From JASMTM01 sp046483075 (lineage in GTDB: Bacteria; Thermotogota; Thermotogae; Petrotogales; Kosmotogaceae): a DNA stretch of 64,000 nucleotides. Positions 7,840-15,864 of the stretch are shown piece after piece; positions within the stretch are counted from its first letter, which is position 1, and each line of letters begins with the position of its first letter. The notes below the pieces were generated by a model, which saw only the letters and a program-made list of their open reading frames with translations, ran no database searches and was not told the DNA's origin. The DNA lies in contig JAWODV010000029.1 in assembly GCA_046483075.1 (NCBI GenBank), forward strand, positions 1 to 64,000. Direction: 5' to 3'. Made by a program: the position numbers and the translations under genes.

Positions 7840-8749
7840 TTGATATCACCTCTCCATCTTCTGATTCCAGCAGAGCGTTAACAAAAACACCGGGATCAAA
7901 AGGTTTAAGATCATCGGCCTTTTCACCCACGCCAATGAATTTTATAGGTAATTTAAGCTCTTTTGCAATAGCAAAAACAATACCACCTTTGGCTGTGCCA
8001 TCAAGTTTTGTGAGCACTATGCCACTTACATTAACAGCTTCAGTGAATTTCTTTGCCTGTACAAGACCGTTTTGTCCTGTTGTGGCATCAATAGTTAGTA
8101 ACACTTCATGAGGAGCACCAGGCACTACCTTTGAAACAACTCTATGTATCTTTCTCAACTCTTCCATCAAATTCCTTCTGGTGTGGAGTCTTCCAGCTGT
8201 ATCAATAAAAACCATATCTTTATTTTTACTTTTTGCATGGCTTACAGCATCGTAAGCAACGGCAGCTGCATCTGCTCCCTGCTTCTGAAGAATTACTTCT
8301 ACTCCAACAAACTTACCCCATTCTTTAATCTGTTCGATAGCAGCAGCTCTAAATGTATCACAGGCAGCAAGAACAACAGTTTTTCCTTCATCATGATAAA
8401 TTTTAGCAAGTTTACCTAGGGTTGTTGTTTTTCCAGTACCATTAACTCCAACAATGGAAATAACCTCTGGAGTATGTTGTTCAACATTTATTTCTTCCTG
8501 TCGCAACATTTCCTTTAATATTTCCTGAAGTGCTGTCAATGGGTTATCATAGTCTTTACTTCTTTTTTTGAACTCATCGATAACATGATTAACAGTTTCA
8601 ATTCCCATATCTGAAAGAATTAACAATTCTTCAAGCTCTTCTATACTTTCCTGATCAAGTTTCGAAGATGATAATACATTTTTTATCTGATTAAAAAAAG
8701 TTTCTCTGGTCTTTTTTAGACCATCTTTGAACTTTGAAAACAAACCCAT
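7817..8749 (-). CDS. ftsY: Signal recognition particle receptor FtsY
   Basis: FtsY is the GTPase that docks SRP-ribosome complexes at the membrane for co-translational insertion. The 310-residue protein has only the N and G domains. The acidic A domain of enteric FtsY is missing, as in many thermophiles. Visible motifs are the P-loop GVNGTGKTTTLGKLA, DTFRAAAIEQ, DTAGRLH and TKLDGTAKGG. The ATG follows GGAGGT. proS is 13 bases upstream, and rrf2 overlaps its 3' end. Confidence 0.96.
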   Translation of the reverse strand: MGLFSKFKDGLKKTRETFFNQIKNVLSSSKLDQESIEELEELLILSDMGIETVNHVIDEFKKRSKDYDNPLTALQEILKEMLRQEEINVEQHTPEVISIVGVNGTGKTTTLGKLAKIYHDEGKTVVLAACDTFRAAAIEQIKEWGKFVGVEVILQKQGADAAAVAYDAVSHAKSKNKDMVFIDTAGRLHTRRNLMEELRKIHRVVSKVVPGAPHEVLLTIDATTGQNGLVQAKKFTEAVNVSGIVLTKLDGTAKGGIVFAIAKELKLPIKFIGVGEKADDLKPFDPGVFVNALLESEDGEVISNGLYSEE

Positions 8750-8762
8750 TACAAAACCTCCG

Positions 8763-10496
8763 TTAGTCTATTGGATGATAATCTTTCAATAGTTCATCAA
8801 TTTTTTTAAGCGTGTGATTTATACCATCTTCAAAAGATATATCAATTTTTTCAGTTGAATTTCTAAATTTAAACTCAATCTTATTGTCTTCAACCTTTCT
8901 TCCAAGAGTAATTCTAAGAGGTATTCCAATCAAATCTGCATCTTTAAATTTGGCTCCAGGAGAAATATTTCTATCATCTATCAGGACTTCGTATCCAATC
9001 TCTTCAACACCATTGCTTAATTCTTCTGAAAGCTTTCTTTTCTTCTCGTCATCACCCAAAACAATTATGATTACATGATAGGGTGAAATAGAAAGAGGCC
9101 ATAATATTCCATGTTCGTCGTGCAGCTGTTCTGCAGCAGCTTGTAACGTTCTTGATATTCCCCATCCATAACAACCCATAATATATGGGTTGTTTTTTCC
9201 ATTTTCGTCCATAAAAGTCGCATTCATTTTTTCCGAATATTTTGTTCCAAGTTTAAATATCTGTCCAAGTTCAATACCCCGGGCTACTTTTAATCCTTTA
9301 CCACAATGAGGGCAGGGATCTCCCTCATTAACTGTTTTTAGATCTTTCCAATCATTTATATTGAAATCTCTTTCTGGACAAATATTGATTAAATGGCAAT
9401 CTTCTTTCATTCCGCCAACTACAAATTCATCCATTTCTTGAATACTATAATCCGCAATTATTTTCACTTTTTGTTTTAACTCAACCGGTCCAATAAAACC
9501 TATTGGCACTCCAAATTCTCTATAAACTTCATCCGGATCCACCATCTGCAGGCTCTGATCTTGCAAAGCAGCTTTTAGTTTAGCCTCGTTGATCTCCTCA
9601 TCACCTCTGATCAAAGCCATTATATATCTTTCTCTACCTTTGTATAGTAGAGACTTTATAATATTTGAGGTATTTCTTTTCAAATAATTGGCTACATCCT
9701 CCACCGTTTTCATTGATGGTGTATGAACCAATTCAGGTTGTGGAATATCTTCACAATCAAAATTAAAATTCTCTTTGTTAATTAAGTACTCAGCTCTTTC
9801 ATCAGTTGCAGCATAACCACATTCACAATATAGTATCCTGGACTCACCGTTATCGGCTAAAGCACAAAACTCATGGGATTCGCTGCCACCAATTGTTCCA
9901 GTATCAGCTTCCACTACTCTATATCGCATTCCTACCCTTTCCATAATTCTGCTGTAAGCACTGTAAAAGTCTTTGTAGCTTTCATCTAACGAATCCCAAC
10001 TTGTATGAAAGGTATATGCGTCCTTCATAATAAATTCTCTAGCTCTCATTAGACCAAAACGAGGTCTTATTTCGTCTCTGTATTTATTTGCAATTTGAAA
10101 CAATGAAACCGGAAACTGCTTATATGAATTCAATTCATTTCTAAGCACAGCAGTGATTATTTCCTCATGAGTTGGGCCCAGTGTAAAATACCGTTCGTTT
10201 CTATCCTTCAATTTCATCATTTCAGGGCCGTAATCGTCCCATCTGCCTGTTTCATGCCATAATTCAGCTGGTTGAATAATTGATAACATAATTTCCTGGC
10301 TTCCTATTCTTTTTATTTCTTCTCTGACAATGTTCTGAATCTTCTCCAGAACTTTTAGTCCAAGAGGGAGATAAACGTATACACCAGCAGCAACCTTTCT
10401 TACAAATCCTCCTCTTATTAGTAGTTTAATACTCGGAAGATCTGCATCTGAAGGAGCTTCACGTAATGTAGGAGCGTATAATTTTGAAAAACGCAT
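8763..10496 (-). CDS. proS: Prolyl-tRNA synthetase (bacterial type)
   Basis: This class II synthetase charges tRNA-Pro. At 577 residues it is the bacterial form with the editing INS domain (about 225-385) inserted between class II motifs 2 and 3. Motif 2 lies around QIANKYRDEIRPRFGLMR, and motif 3 around GWGISRTLQAAAEQ. The anticodon-binding domain closes the protein (ISPYHVIIIVLGD onward). CECG and CPHCG pairs flank the insertion and could bind zinc. The gene starts the proS-ftsY-rrf2-coaD run, and its promoter lies in the 107-base divergent region facing punA. Confidence 0.96.
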   Translation of the reverse strand: MRFSKLYAPTLREAPSDADLPSIKLLIRGGFVRKVAAGVYVYLPLGLKVLEKIQNIVREEIKRIGSQEIMLSIIQPAELWHETGRWDDYGPEMMKLKDRNERYFTLGPTHEEIITAVLRNELNSYKQFPVSLFQIANKYRDEIRPRFGLMRAREFIMKDAYTFHTSWDSLDESYKDFYSAYSRIMERVGMRYRVVEADTGTIGGSESHEFCALADNGESRILYCECGYAATDERAEYLINKENFNFDCEDIPQPELVHTPSMKTVEDVANYLKRNTSNIIKSLLYKGRERYIMALIRGDEEINEAKLKAALQDQSLQMVDPDEVYREFGVPIGFIGPVELKQKVKIIADYSIQEMDEFVVGGMKEDCHLINICPERDFNINDWKDLKTVNEGDPCPHCGKGLKVARGIELGQIFKLGTKYSEKMNATFMDENGKNNPYIMGCYGWGISRTLQAAAEQLHDEHGILWPLSISPYHVIIIVLGDDEKKRKLSEELSNGVEEIGYEVLIDDRNISPGAKFKDADLIGIPLRITLGRKVEDNKIEFKFRNSTEKIDISFEDGINHTLKKIDELLKDYHPID

Positions 10497-10531
10497 AAAT
10501 GCCCTCCTTTATTGTTGACCATTTCTGTGAG

Positions 10532-10540
10532 ATTATATCA
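10532..10540 (-). promoter_or_regulatory. Extended -10 promoter element for proS
   Basis: The minus strand reads TGATATAAT, an extended -10 (TG-n-TATAAT). It lies about 36 bases before the proS start and has no good -35 hexamer. Confidence 0.6.
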
Positions 10541-10566
10541 TGCTTATGGAACTATTACTCTGACTC

Positions 10567-10575
10567 TGATATAAT
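10567..10575 (+). promoter_or_regulatory. Extended -10 promoter element for punA
   Basis: The plus strand reads TGATATAAT about 28 bases before the punA start. It is the same extended -10 string as used on the opposite strand for proS, and again has only a weak -35. Confidence 0.6.
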
Positions 10576-10603
10576 CTTAGCAGTGAAAGGAGGCTTTTAG
10601 ACT

Positions 10604-11452
10604 ATGTCAATACAGGAAAAGCAGAAAGCTCTAAAAGATTATGTAAAAAATGTCAGAAAAGCAACGAAATTCATTAACGAAAAAATTAGTAGAAGACCAG
10701 AAATTGCAGTAATTCTTGGTACTGGCCTTGGCGGAATTGCAGAAACCATAGATATTGATCAATCGATTAAATATGATGAGATTCCTGAATTTGCTAAATC
10801 AACAGCGCCAGGTCATAAAGGTGAATTGAAGTTCGGTACTTTTCATGGCAAAAGTGTAGTCTTGTTAAATGGTCGATTTCACTATTATGAAGGTTATGAT
10901 ATGAAGAAAGTAACTTTTCCCATCAGGGTTATTCAGGAACTGGGAGTAGAAACCTTAATTGTTACAAATGCTGCAGGAAGTCTTGACCCAAACTATGAAG
11001 TAGGAGTTCCAATGATTATAAAGGATCACATAAATTTTATGGGTGATAATCCTTTGATAGGTCCCAATTTCGAAGAATGGGGCCCCAGATTTCCAGACAT
11101 GAGTGAACCTTATGATAAAAAATTAAGAGAACTTGCTCTTCATTGTGCCAAAGAATTGGGCTTTGGAATTTATGAAGGGGTATACGTTGGTGTAGCAGGA
11201 CCAAATTTTGAAACCCCTGCTGAATTGAGAATGCTTCGACATTTCGGTGCAGATGCTGTTGGAATGTCAACGATACCTGAAGTCATTGCAGCAAGACATG
11301 GTGGAATAAAGGTTTTAGGAATTTCAGCTATCTCCGATAGAGCCGTTGCAGAAGATCTAGAGCCCTTAACCGCAGAAGAAGTTATAGAAGCTGCAAAAAA
11401 ATGTGGTAAAACGCTTTCATCAATTATATTGAGGATAATATCTAAATTGTAA
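10604..11452 (+). CDS. punA: Purine-nucleoside phosphorylase (trimeric type)
   Basis: This enzyme splits purine nucleosides with phosphate for salvage of guanine and hypoxanthine. The 282-residue length and motifs place it in the trimeric PNP/MTAP family: VILGTGLGG for phosphate binding, GRFHYYEGY, VTNAAGSL, and ETPAELRMLRHFGADAVGMST. The start ATG follows AAAGGAGGC. It is a single-gene unit between an extended -10 promoter and a bidirectional terminator. Whether it prefers guanosine/inosine or methylthioadenosine is not certain, but length and the ETPAE motif favour PNP. Confidence 0.92.
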   Translation: MSIQEKQKALKDYVKNVRKATKFINEKISRRPEIAVILGTGLGGIAETIDIDQSIKYDEIPEFAKSTAPGHKGELKFGTFHGKSVVLLNGRFHYYEGYDMKKVTFPIRVIQELGVETLIVTNAAGSLDPNYEVGVPMIIKDHINFMGDNPLIGPNFEEWGPRFPDMSEPYDKKLRELALHCAKELGFGIYEGVYVGVAGPNFETPAELRMLRHFGADAVGMSTIPEVIAARHGGIKVLGISAISDRAVAEDLEPLTAEEVIEAAKKCGKTLSSIILRIISKL

Positions 11453-11513
11453 TTCCTAAATTACATATAAAATTTCAAATGAATTAATCGTAATAATTAA
11501 ATACTAAAATCAT

Positions 11514-11545
11514 AAAAGTCAGATCTATATCGATCTGACTTTTTG
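11514..11545. terminator. Bidirectional terminator between punA and pyk
   Basis: AAAGTCAGATC and GATCTGACTTT form an 11-pair stem around TATATC, with T-tracts on both strands (TTTTT after the stem on plus, AAAA before it). It sits between the convergent genes punA and pyk and can serve both. Confidence 0.88.
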
Positions 11546-11605
11546 TTTCAATATATTTATTAGTAATTAAGTAGGGCTTATTTTAGTCATTTTCTGCAAG
11601 TTCTA

Positions 11606-13024
11606 TTATGCTTTTTCAAGCTTCAATATATTGGTTGTGTTAATTACTCCGAGAGGCACCCCAGCAGTAATTATGAATGTATTATTCTTCTCAAGCAAGT
11701 CCAGTTCACGAGCTTTTTTCCCTGCCTTTTCAACCATTTCATCAATGCTATCACCAAGCGTGAGATATAAAGGAATCACACCCCATACTAGAGCTAGCTG
11801 AAAATATGTTTTTTTATTTGGTGTAACAGCTAATATATGGGAAGATGGTCTAAAACCTGAAACATTTCTTGCAGTGTGACCTGAATAGGTGGACGAAACA
11901 ATTAGTTTAACTTTTAGATTCTCACTAATGCCCCAGGCAGCCCTACATATGGCATCTGTATGATCATCAGTAATAACATGTGTTCGTGTCCACTGTGTTA
12001 GTGATTGGTTTTTAGTAAGATAATTTTCTGTAAAAATAGATGTTGCGTGCATAACTTTTACTGCTTCTAGCGGATAACTTCCTATTGAAGTCTCTGCTGA
12101 TAACATAATGGCATCTGTTCCATCAATAATTGCATTAGAAATGTCTGTGGCTTCTGCACGGGTAGGTGTTGAATTTCTAACCATTGATTCTAGCATTTGT
12201 GTTGCAGTGATTACTGGAATCCTGTAATGGTTACCCTGCTTGATTATTTGTTTTTGTTCAATCGGTACTCTCTCAACAGGAATTTCCACTCCCAGATCTC
12301 CCCTAGCAACCATTAATCCATCAGAAACTTCTGCTATTCTATCTATATGTTTCAAAGCCTGTGCTGTTTCAATTTTTGATATTATTGGTATTTTTCCATT
12401 TGCATTCTTAATTGCTTTTTTTGCTTTTTCAATATCATCAGGTTTTCTAACAAAAGATAATGCAAAATAATCAACATCTTCTTTTACGCCAAGTTTTATG
12501 AATTCTCTATCTTTATCAGTTATTGCAGAAATCCCTAAATCAACATCAGGTATATTTATTCCCCGCCTATTTGCTATTGTCCCACCAACAATTACCTTTG
12601 TATATACATTCTTATCATCGGTTTTGTTTACCCTGAGTTTTATCTTCCCATCATCAACTAATATTGTTGTACCCTTATCTAATTCCTGAGGAAGATTCTT
12701 GTAATTAATACTTACTCTGTTTTCATCTCCCTCGATTAAATCGGTAGTCAATATAAAATCTTTCCCTTTAATGAGTGTCACTTCATCATTTCTAAAGTTG
12801 CCTGTCCGTAATTTTGGTCCGGCCAAATCTACAAGAATTGCAATAGGTTTTTTCAGCTCCTCTCTAACCTGCTTTAAAGTCTTGATGTTTTTCATATGAC
12901 CTTCAATATCATCATGAGAAGTATTTAGTCTTGCAACATTCATACCTGCTTTGATCATCTTTTTCAACATATCTCTGGATCTTGTAGATGGTCCTATAGT
13001 ACAAACAATCTTTGTCTTTCTCAA
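11606..13024 (-). CDS. pyk: Pyruvate kinase
   Basis: Pyruvate kinase transfers phosphate from phosphoenolpyruvate to ADP, the last glycolytic step. Motifs seen are RKTKIVCTIGPSTRS, ARLNTSHD, the catalytic lysine region PIISKIETAQAL, metal-binding ARGDLGVEIP and TATQMLESM. A C-terminal domain is present, giving 472 residues. The TTG at 13024 gives the standard family N-terminus and sits 8 bases after GGAG. A GTG at 13033 would overlap that site. It follows pfkA by about 20 bases, forming a pfkA-pyk operon as in many bacteria. Confidence 0.95.
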   Translation of the reverse strand: MRKTKIVCTIGPSTRSRDMLKKMIKAGMNVARLNTSHDDIEGHMKNIKTLKQVREELKKPIAILVDLAGPKLRTGNFRNDEVTLIKGKDFILTTDLIEGDENRVSINYKNLPQELDKGTTILVDDGKIKLRVNKTDDKNVYTKVIVGGTIANRRGINIPDVDLGISAITDKDREFIKLGVKEDVDYFALSFVRKPDDIEKAKKAIKNANGKIPIISKIETAQALKHIDRIAEVSDGLMVARGDLGVEIPVERVPIEQKQIIKQGNHYRIPVITATQMLESMVRNSTPTRAEATDISNAIIDGTDAIMLSAETSIGSYPLEAVKVMHATSIFTENYLTKNQSLTQWTRTHVITDDHTDAICRAAWGISENLKVKLIVSSTYSGHTARNVSGFRPSSHILAVTPNKKTYFQLALVWGVIPLYLTLGDSIDEMVEKAGKKARELDLLEKNNTFIITAGVPLGVINTTNILKLEKA

Positions 13025-13043
13025 ATGTATCACTCCATCCGTT

Positions 13044-14006
13044 TTAGGAAAGAATATTTACAATTTTTACCAATTTCAAATCAAGTTTTTTCTTTTCTGA
13101 GAGCACTTTGTCCAGTGGCACTTTCGTCATCTTACTGGACTGAAGTGCAACCATTTCCTGTGAAGCACCTTCTTTCAAGAACTCAACTGCATAATATCCC
13201 ATTCTTGAAGCGAGTAATCTATCAAAAGCAGTAGGTGAACCTCCACGTTGAATGTGACCTAATATTGTTATGCGGGTTTCATAACCGATCCTGTGTTCCA
13301 TATGCCTTGCAACAGTATAAGCACTGGCTGCTCCTTCTGCAACTACTATTATACAATTGATTTTCCCACGTCTTCTCTCATTCCATATTCTTTCCGCCAG
13401 TGCTTCATAATCAACAGGCTTTTCTGGAATAATAACAGCTTCTGCACCCGTTGCTAAACCGGCAGCAAGTGCCACATAACCGGATTTTCTACCCATAACT
13501 TCAACAATAAAGGCTCGTTCATGAGAACTAGCTGTGTCCTTCAGTTTTTGAATATTATCAATTACTGTATTCAAACAGGTATCAACCCCTATACACATGT
13601 CCGTATGTGCAATATCGTTATCTATTGTTCCCGGTATACCGATAACTGGAATATTACCTTCATTCGAAAGTAGCATGGCACCTGTTAAAGTACCTTCACC
13701 GCCAATTACAACCATCGCTTCAATTTTGTTCTTTTGAAGTGCTTTTATTGCTCTAGCACGCCCCTCTTCCAATTTAAATTCTTCACATCTAGAGCTTCTT
13801 AATATAGTACCTCCACGTTCCATTATTCCACCAACAGAATCGTAATCTAAAGTAATTATCTCTTCATCAAGCAAGCCGGAATAACCTCGTTTAATGCCCA
13901 CTACTTCCATCCCTTCTGTTACCGCAGTCCTAACAGTGGCTCTTAAGGCAGCATTCATTCCTGGAGAATCACCACCACTTGTAAGTATACCGATTCTATT
14001 GATCAT
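13044..14006 (-). CDS. pfkA: ATP-dependent 6-phosphofructokinase
   Basis: This enzyme phosphorylates fructose 6-phosphate to the 1,6-bisphosphate, committing sugar to glycolysis. It has GILTSGGDSPGMNAALRA, the catalytic GTIDNDIAHTD and GGSPTAFDR. The nucleotide site reads GGEGTLTGA. Pyrophosphate-dependent enzymes have an aspartate where this has the second glycine, so ATP use is inferred. ATG at 14006 is 7 bases from GAGGAGGT and gives 320 residues, the usual length. A TTG just upstream is less well placed. Its promoter has an extended -10. Confidence 0.95.
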   Translation of the reverse strand: MINRIGILTSGGDSPGMNAALRATVRTAVTEGMEVVGIKRGYSGLLDEEIITLDYDSVGGIMERGGTILRSSRCEEFKLEEGRARAIKALQKNKIEAMVVIGGEGTLTGAMLLSNEGNIPVIGIPGTIDNDIAHTDMCIGVDTCLNTVIDNIQKLKDTASSHERAFIVEVMGRKSGYVALAAGLATGAEAVIIPEKPVDYEALAERIWNERRRGKINCIIVVAEGAASAYTVARHMEHRIGYETRITILGHIQRGGSPTAFDRLLASRMGYYAVEFLKEGASQEMVALQSSKMTKVPLDKVLSEKKKLDLKLVKIVNILS

Positions 14007-14051
14007 CAATATTACCTCCTCGAATCATTTCAAACAGATTATTCCAGCGAA

Positions 14052-14060
14052 ATTATATCA
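14052..14060 (-). promoter_or_regulatory. Extended -10 promoter element for pfkA-pyk
   Basis: The minus strand reads TGATATAAT 46 bases before the pfkA start. It is the same extended -10 string seen at proS, punA and frr. No convincing -35 is visible. Confidence 0.6.
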
Positions 14061-14126
14061 CAATAACAGTCTAGAAGCTTCCTTATTCAATTGTATATGC
14101 GATTAATCAACGTTTATTAGTAATGC

Positions 14127-14132
14127 TATAAT
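14127..14132 (+). promoter_or_regulatory. -10 element for the glycine cleavage operon
   Basis: A perfect TATAAT lies 19 bases before the GTG start of the first gene of the gcv run. The -35 region (around TTAATC) is weak. No glycine riboswitch precedes the operon. Confidence 0.5.
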
Positions 14133-14151
14133 CATAGTAGGAGGTGGTACA

Positions 14152-14385
14152 GTGGAAAAACTTAAAGAGGCTGTTTATTACCACCAGGCTGTAATGTTTA
14201 AAGAAATTTTAGAAAATGAAGGTATTGAGGTTGAATTAAGACCCACAGAAATGGCTTATATGGATAACGTTTACTTTGGCGCCGGTGGAATGGTAGATAT
14301 ATATGTAGATGAAGATAAACTAGAAAAAGCAAAAACTATTATTGAAGAGTTAAAAGGGAGTGAAAGTGACAATGGCGAAAGGTAA
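14152..14385 (+). CDS. Small DUF2007-like protein
   Basis: The 77-residue protein resembles DUF2007, small domains of a ferredoxin-like fold sometimes labelled putative signal-transducing protein. It has an N-terminal helix with YYHQAVMFKEILENEGIEVEL, a conserved centre with a GAGGM turn, and the end VDIYVDEDKLEKAKTIIEEL. It starts at GTG with GGAGGTGG before it. Its end overlaps the gcvT start by 14 bases, so it leads the glycine cleavage operon. Members of this family have no firmly known biochemical activity. The operon position suggests a link to glycine cleavage, but that is inference. Confidence 0.75.
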   Translation: MEKLKEAVYYHQAVMFKEILENEGIEVELRPTEMAYMDNVYFGAGGMVDIYVDEDKLEKAKTIIEELKGSESDNGER

Positions 14386-15472
14386 AAGGACTCCATTATA
14401 TGAAGAACACTTAAGAAACGGAGCTAAAATGGTTGATTTCGCTGGATGGGAAATGCCTATACAGTACAGTTCCATTATTAAAGAACACAGACAGGTCAGA
14501 GAATCTGCCGGATTGTTCGATGTTTCCCATATGGGTGAAATTGAAATTGTTGGTCCTGAAGCGCTTGATTTTGCTAATTATCTTGTGACCAATCATGTGA
14601 ATGAGCTTAAAAACGGTCAGATATGTTATACACCGATGTGCAACAAAAAAGGGGGAATTATCGACGATTTTCTTGTATACAGACTATCTAACAAAAAGGT
14701 TCTTTTTGTTGTAAATGCTTCAAATACAGATAAAGATTTCAAATGGATTAAAAACCAACAAAAAGACTTTGATGTAGAAATTTCTAACAAATCAAATGAA
14801 ATTGCACAGCTTGCGCTGCAGGGTCCAAAGGCTCAGGAGTTATTGAGTGCCATTTCTCAAATAGATCTTGATACACTTGAATACTATCATTTTACTCATG
14901 GAAGGGTCAGTGGCTTTGAAACACTAGTATCAAGAACTGGTTACACTGGAGAAGATGGTTTCGAACTCTATGTGGACAGAGAAGGCTCAGTTCCATTATG
15001 GAGAAAAATCTTAGAAATTGGCAATGAAAAAGAGAGTTTGCCTATTGGTCTTGGAGCAAGAGATACACTTAGATTTGAAGCATGTTATATGCTATATGGA
15101 AATGACCTAAATGAGACAATCACTCCACTTGAAGCACCTTTAAAATGGACAGTTAAATTCGATAAGAATTTCATTGGAAAAAAAGCTCTACTTGAACATA
15201 AAGAAAAAGGAATAACACGTAAATTAAGAGGTCTTGAGATAAAAAGTAAAGCCATACCAAGACACGAACATAAGGTTTTTCTCGATAAAGATGAGATTGG
15301 CTGGGTAAGCAGTGGTATGTTTGCTCCAAGTCTAAAAAAGAATCTGGCGCTTGCTTACATTGATAAAGGAAAAGCAAAAACTGGTTCAACTGTTGAAATA
15401 GAAATAAGAAAGAAGAAAGTAAAAGCTGAGGTTGTTAAACTACCTTTTTATAGGGGTTCAGTAAAAAAATGA
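14372..15472 (+). CDS. gcvT: Glycine cleavage system T protein (aminomethyltransferase)
   Basis: GcvT takes the aminomethyl group from lipoyl-GcvH, releases ammonia and makes 5,10-methylene-tetrahydrofolate. Family segments seen are KMVDFAGWEMPIQY, GLFDVSHMGEIEI, SRTGYTGEDGFELY and GLGARDTLRFEA. The ATG at 14372 gives MAKGKRTPLYEEH and 366 residues, the normal length. In-frame GTGs at 14360 and 14366 are less likely because they crowd the ribosome binding site GGGAGTGA. It is followed 19 bases later by gcvH. Confidence 0.96.
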   Translation: MAKGKRTPLYEEHLRNGAKMVDFAGWEMPIQYSSIIKEHRQVRESAGLFDVSHMGEIEIVGPEALDFANYLVTNHVNELKNGQICYTPMCNKKGGIIDDFLVYRLSNKKVLFVVNASNTDKDFKWIKNQQKDFDVEISNKSNEIAQLALQGPKAQELLSAISQIDLDTLEYYHFTHGRVSGFETLVSRTGYTGEDGFELYVDREGSVPLWRKILEIGNEKESLPIGLGARDTLRFEACYMLYGNDLNETITPLEAPLKWTVKFDKNFIGKKALLEHKEKGITRKLRGLEIKSKAIPRHEHKVFLDKDEIGWVSSGMFAPSLKKNLALAYIDKGKAKTGSTVEIEIRKKKVKAEVVKLPFYRGSVKK

Positions 15473-15491
15473 ATAAAGGGAGGTACTTACC

Positions 15492-15863
15492 ATGATTAAG
15501 TACAGTAAATCACACGAATGGGTGAAAAAAGAAGGAGAGATAGGAATTATAGGTATAACTGATTATGCTCAGAACCAGCTGGGAGATATTGTATTCGTGG
15601 AACTTCCTGAAGTCGGAAATGAAATCAATGAAGGAGAAATGCTTTGTACCGTAGAATCAGTAAAAGCTGCCAGTGATATTTACTCCCCGGTTTCTGGAGA
15701 AATTACAGAAATAAATGAAGATCTCGATGATTCACCCGAAATTATCAATGACGATGCAGAGGGGAAAGGCTGGATTTGCAAAATAAAACTTTCTGAAGAT
15801 GCTGAACTTGACAAATTAATGAACAAGGAGGAATACGACGAGTTCTGCGAAAAGGAGGACTAA
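15492..15863 (+). CDS. gcvH: Glycine cleavage system H protein
   Basis: GcvH is the lipoyl-bearing shuttle between the P, T and L proteins. It is 123 residues. The lipoylated lysine is in CTVESVKAASDIYSPVSGE near residue 60, and the family opening SKSHEWVKKEG-type segment is present. The ribosome binding site GGGAGG precedes the ATG. It ends one base before the gcvPA start. The lipoamide dehydrogenase and lipoate ligase needed to complete the system are not in the window. Confidence 0.96.
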   Translation: MIKYSKSHEWVKKEGEIGIIGITDYAQNQLGDIVFVELPEVGNEINEGEMLCTVESVKAASDIYSPVSGEITEINEDLDDSPEIINDDAEGKGWICKIKLSEDAELDKLMNKEEYDEFCEKED

Positions 15864-15864
15864 A

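Noticed and set aside
10497..10603. Search for a T-box leader upstream of proS
   Set aside because: The 107-base region is too short and shows no T-box sequence or terminator. The same is true before alaS.
14010..14151. Search for a glycine riboswitch upstream of the gcv operon
   Set aside because: The gap is only 142 bases, contains two promoters and shows none of the riboswitch core motifs.
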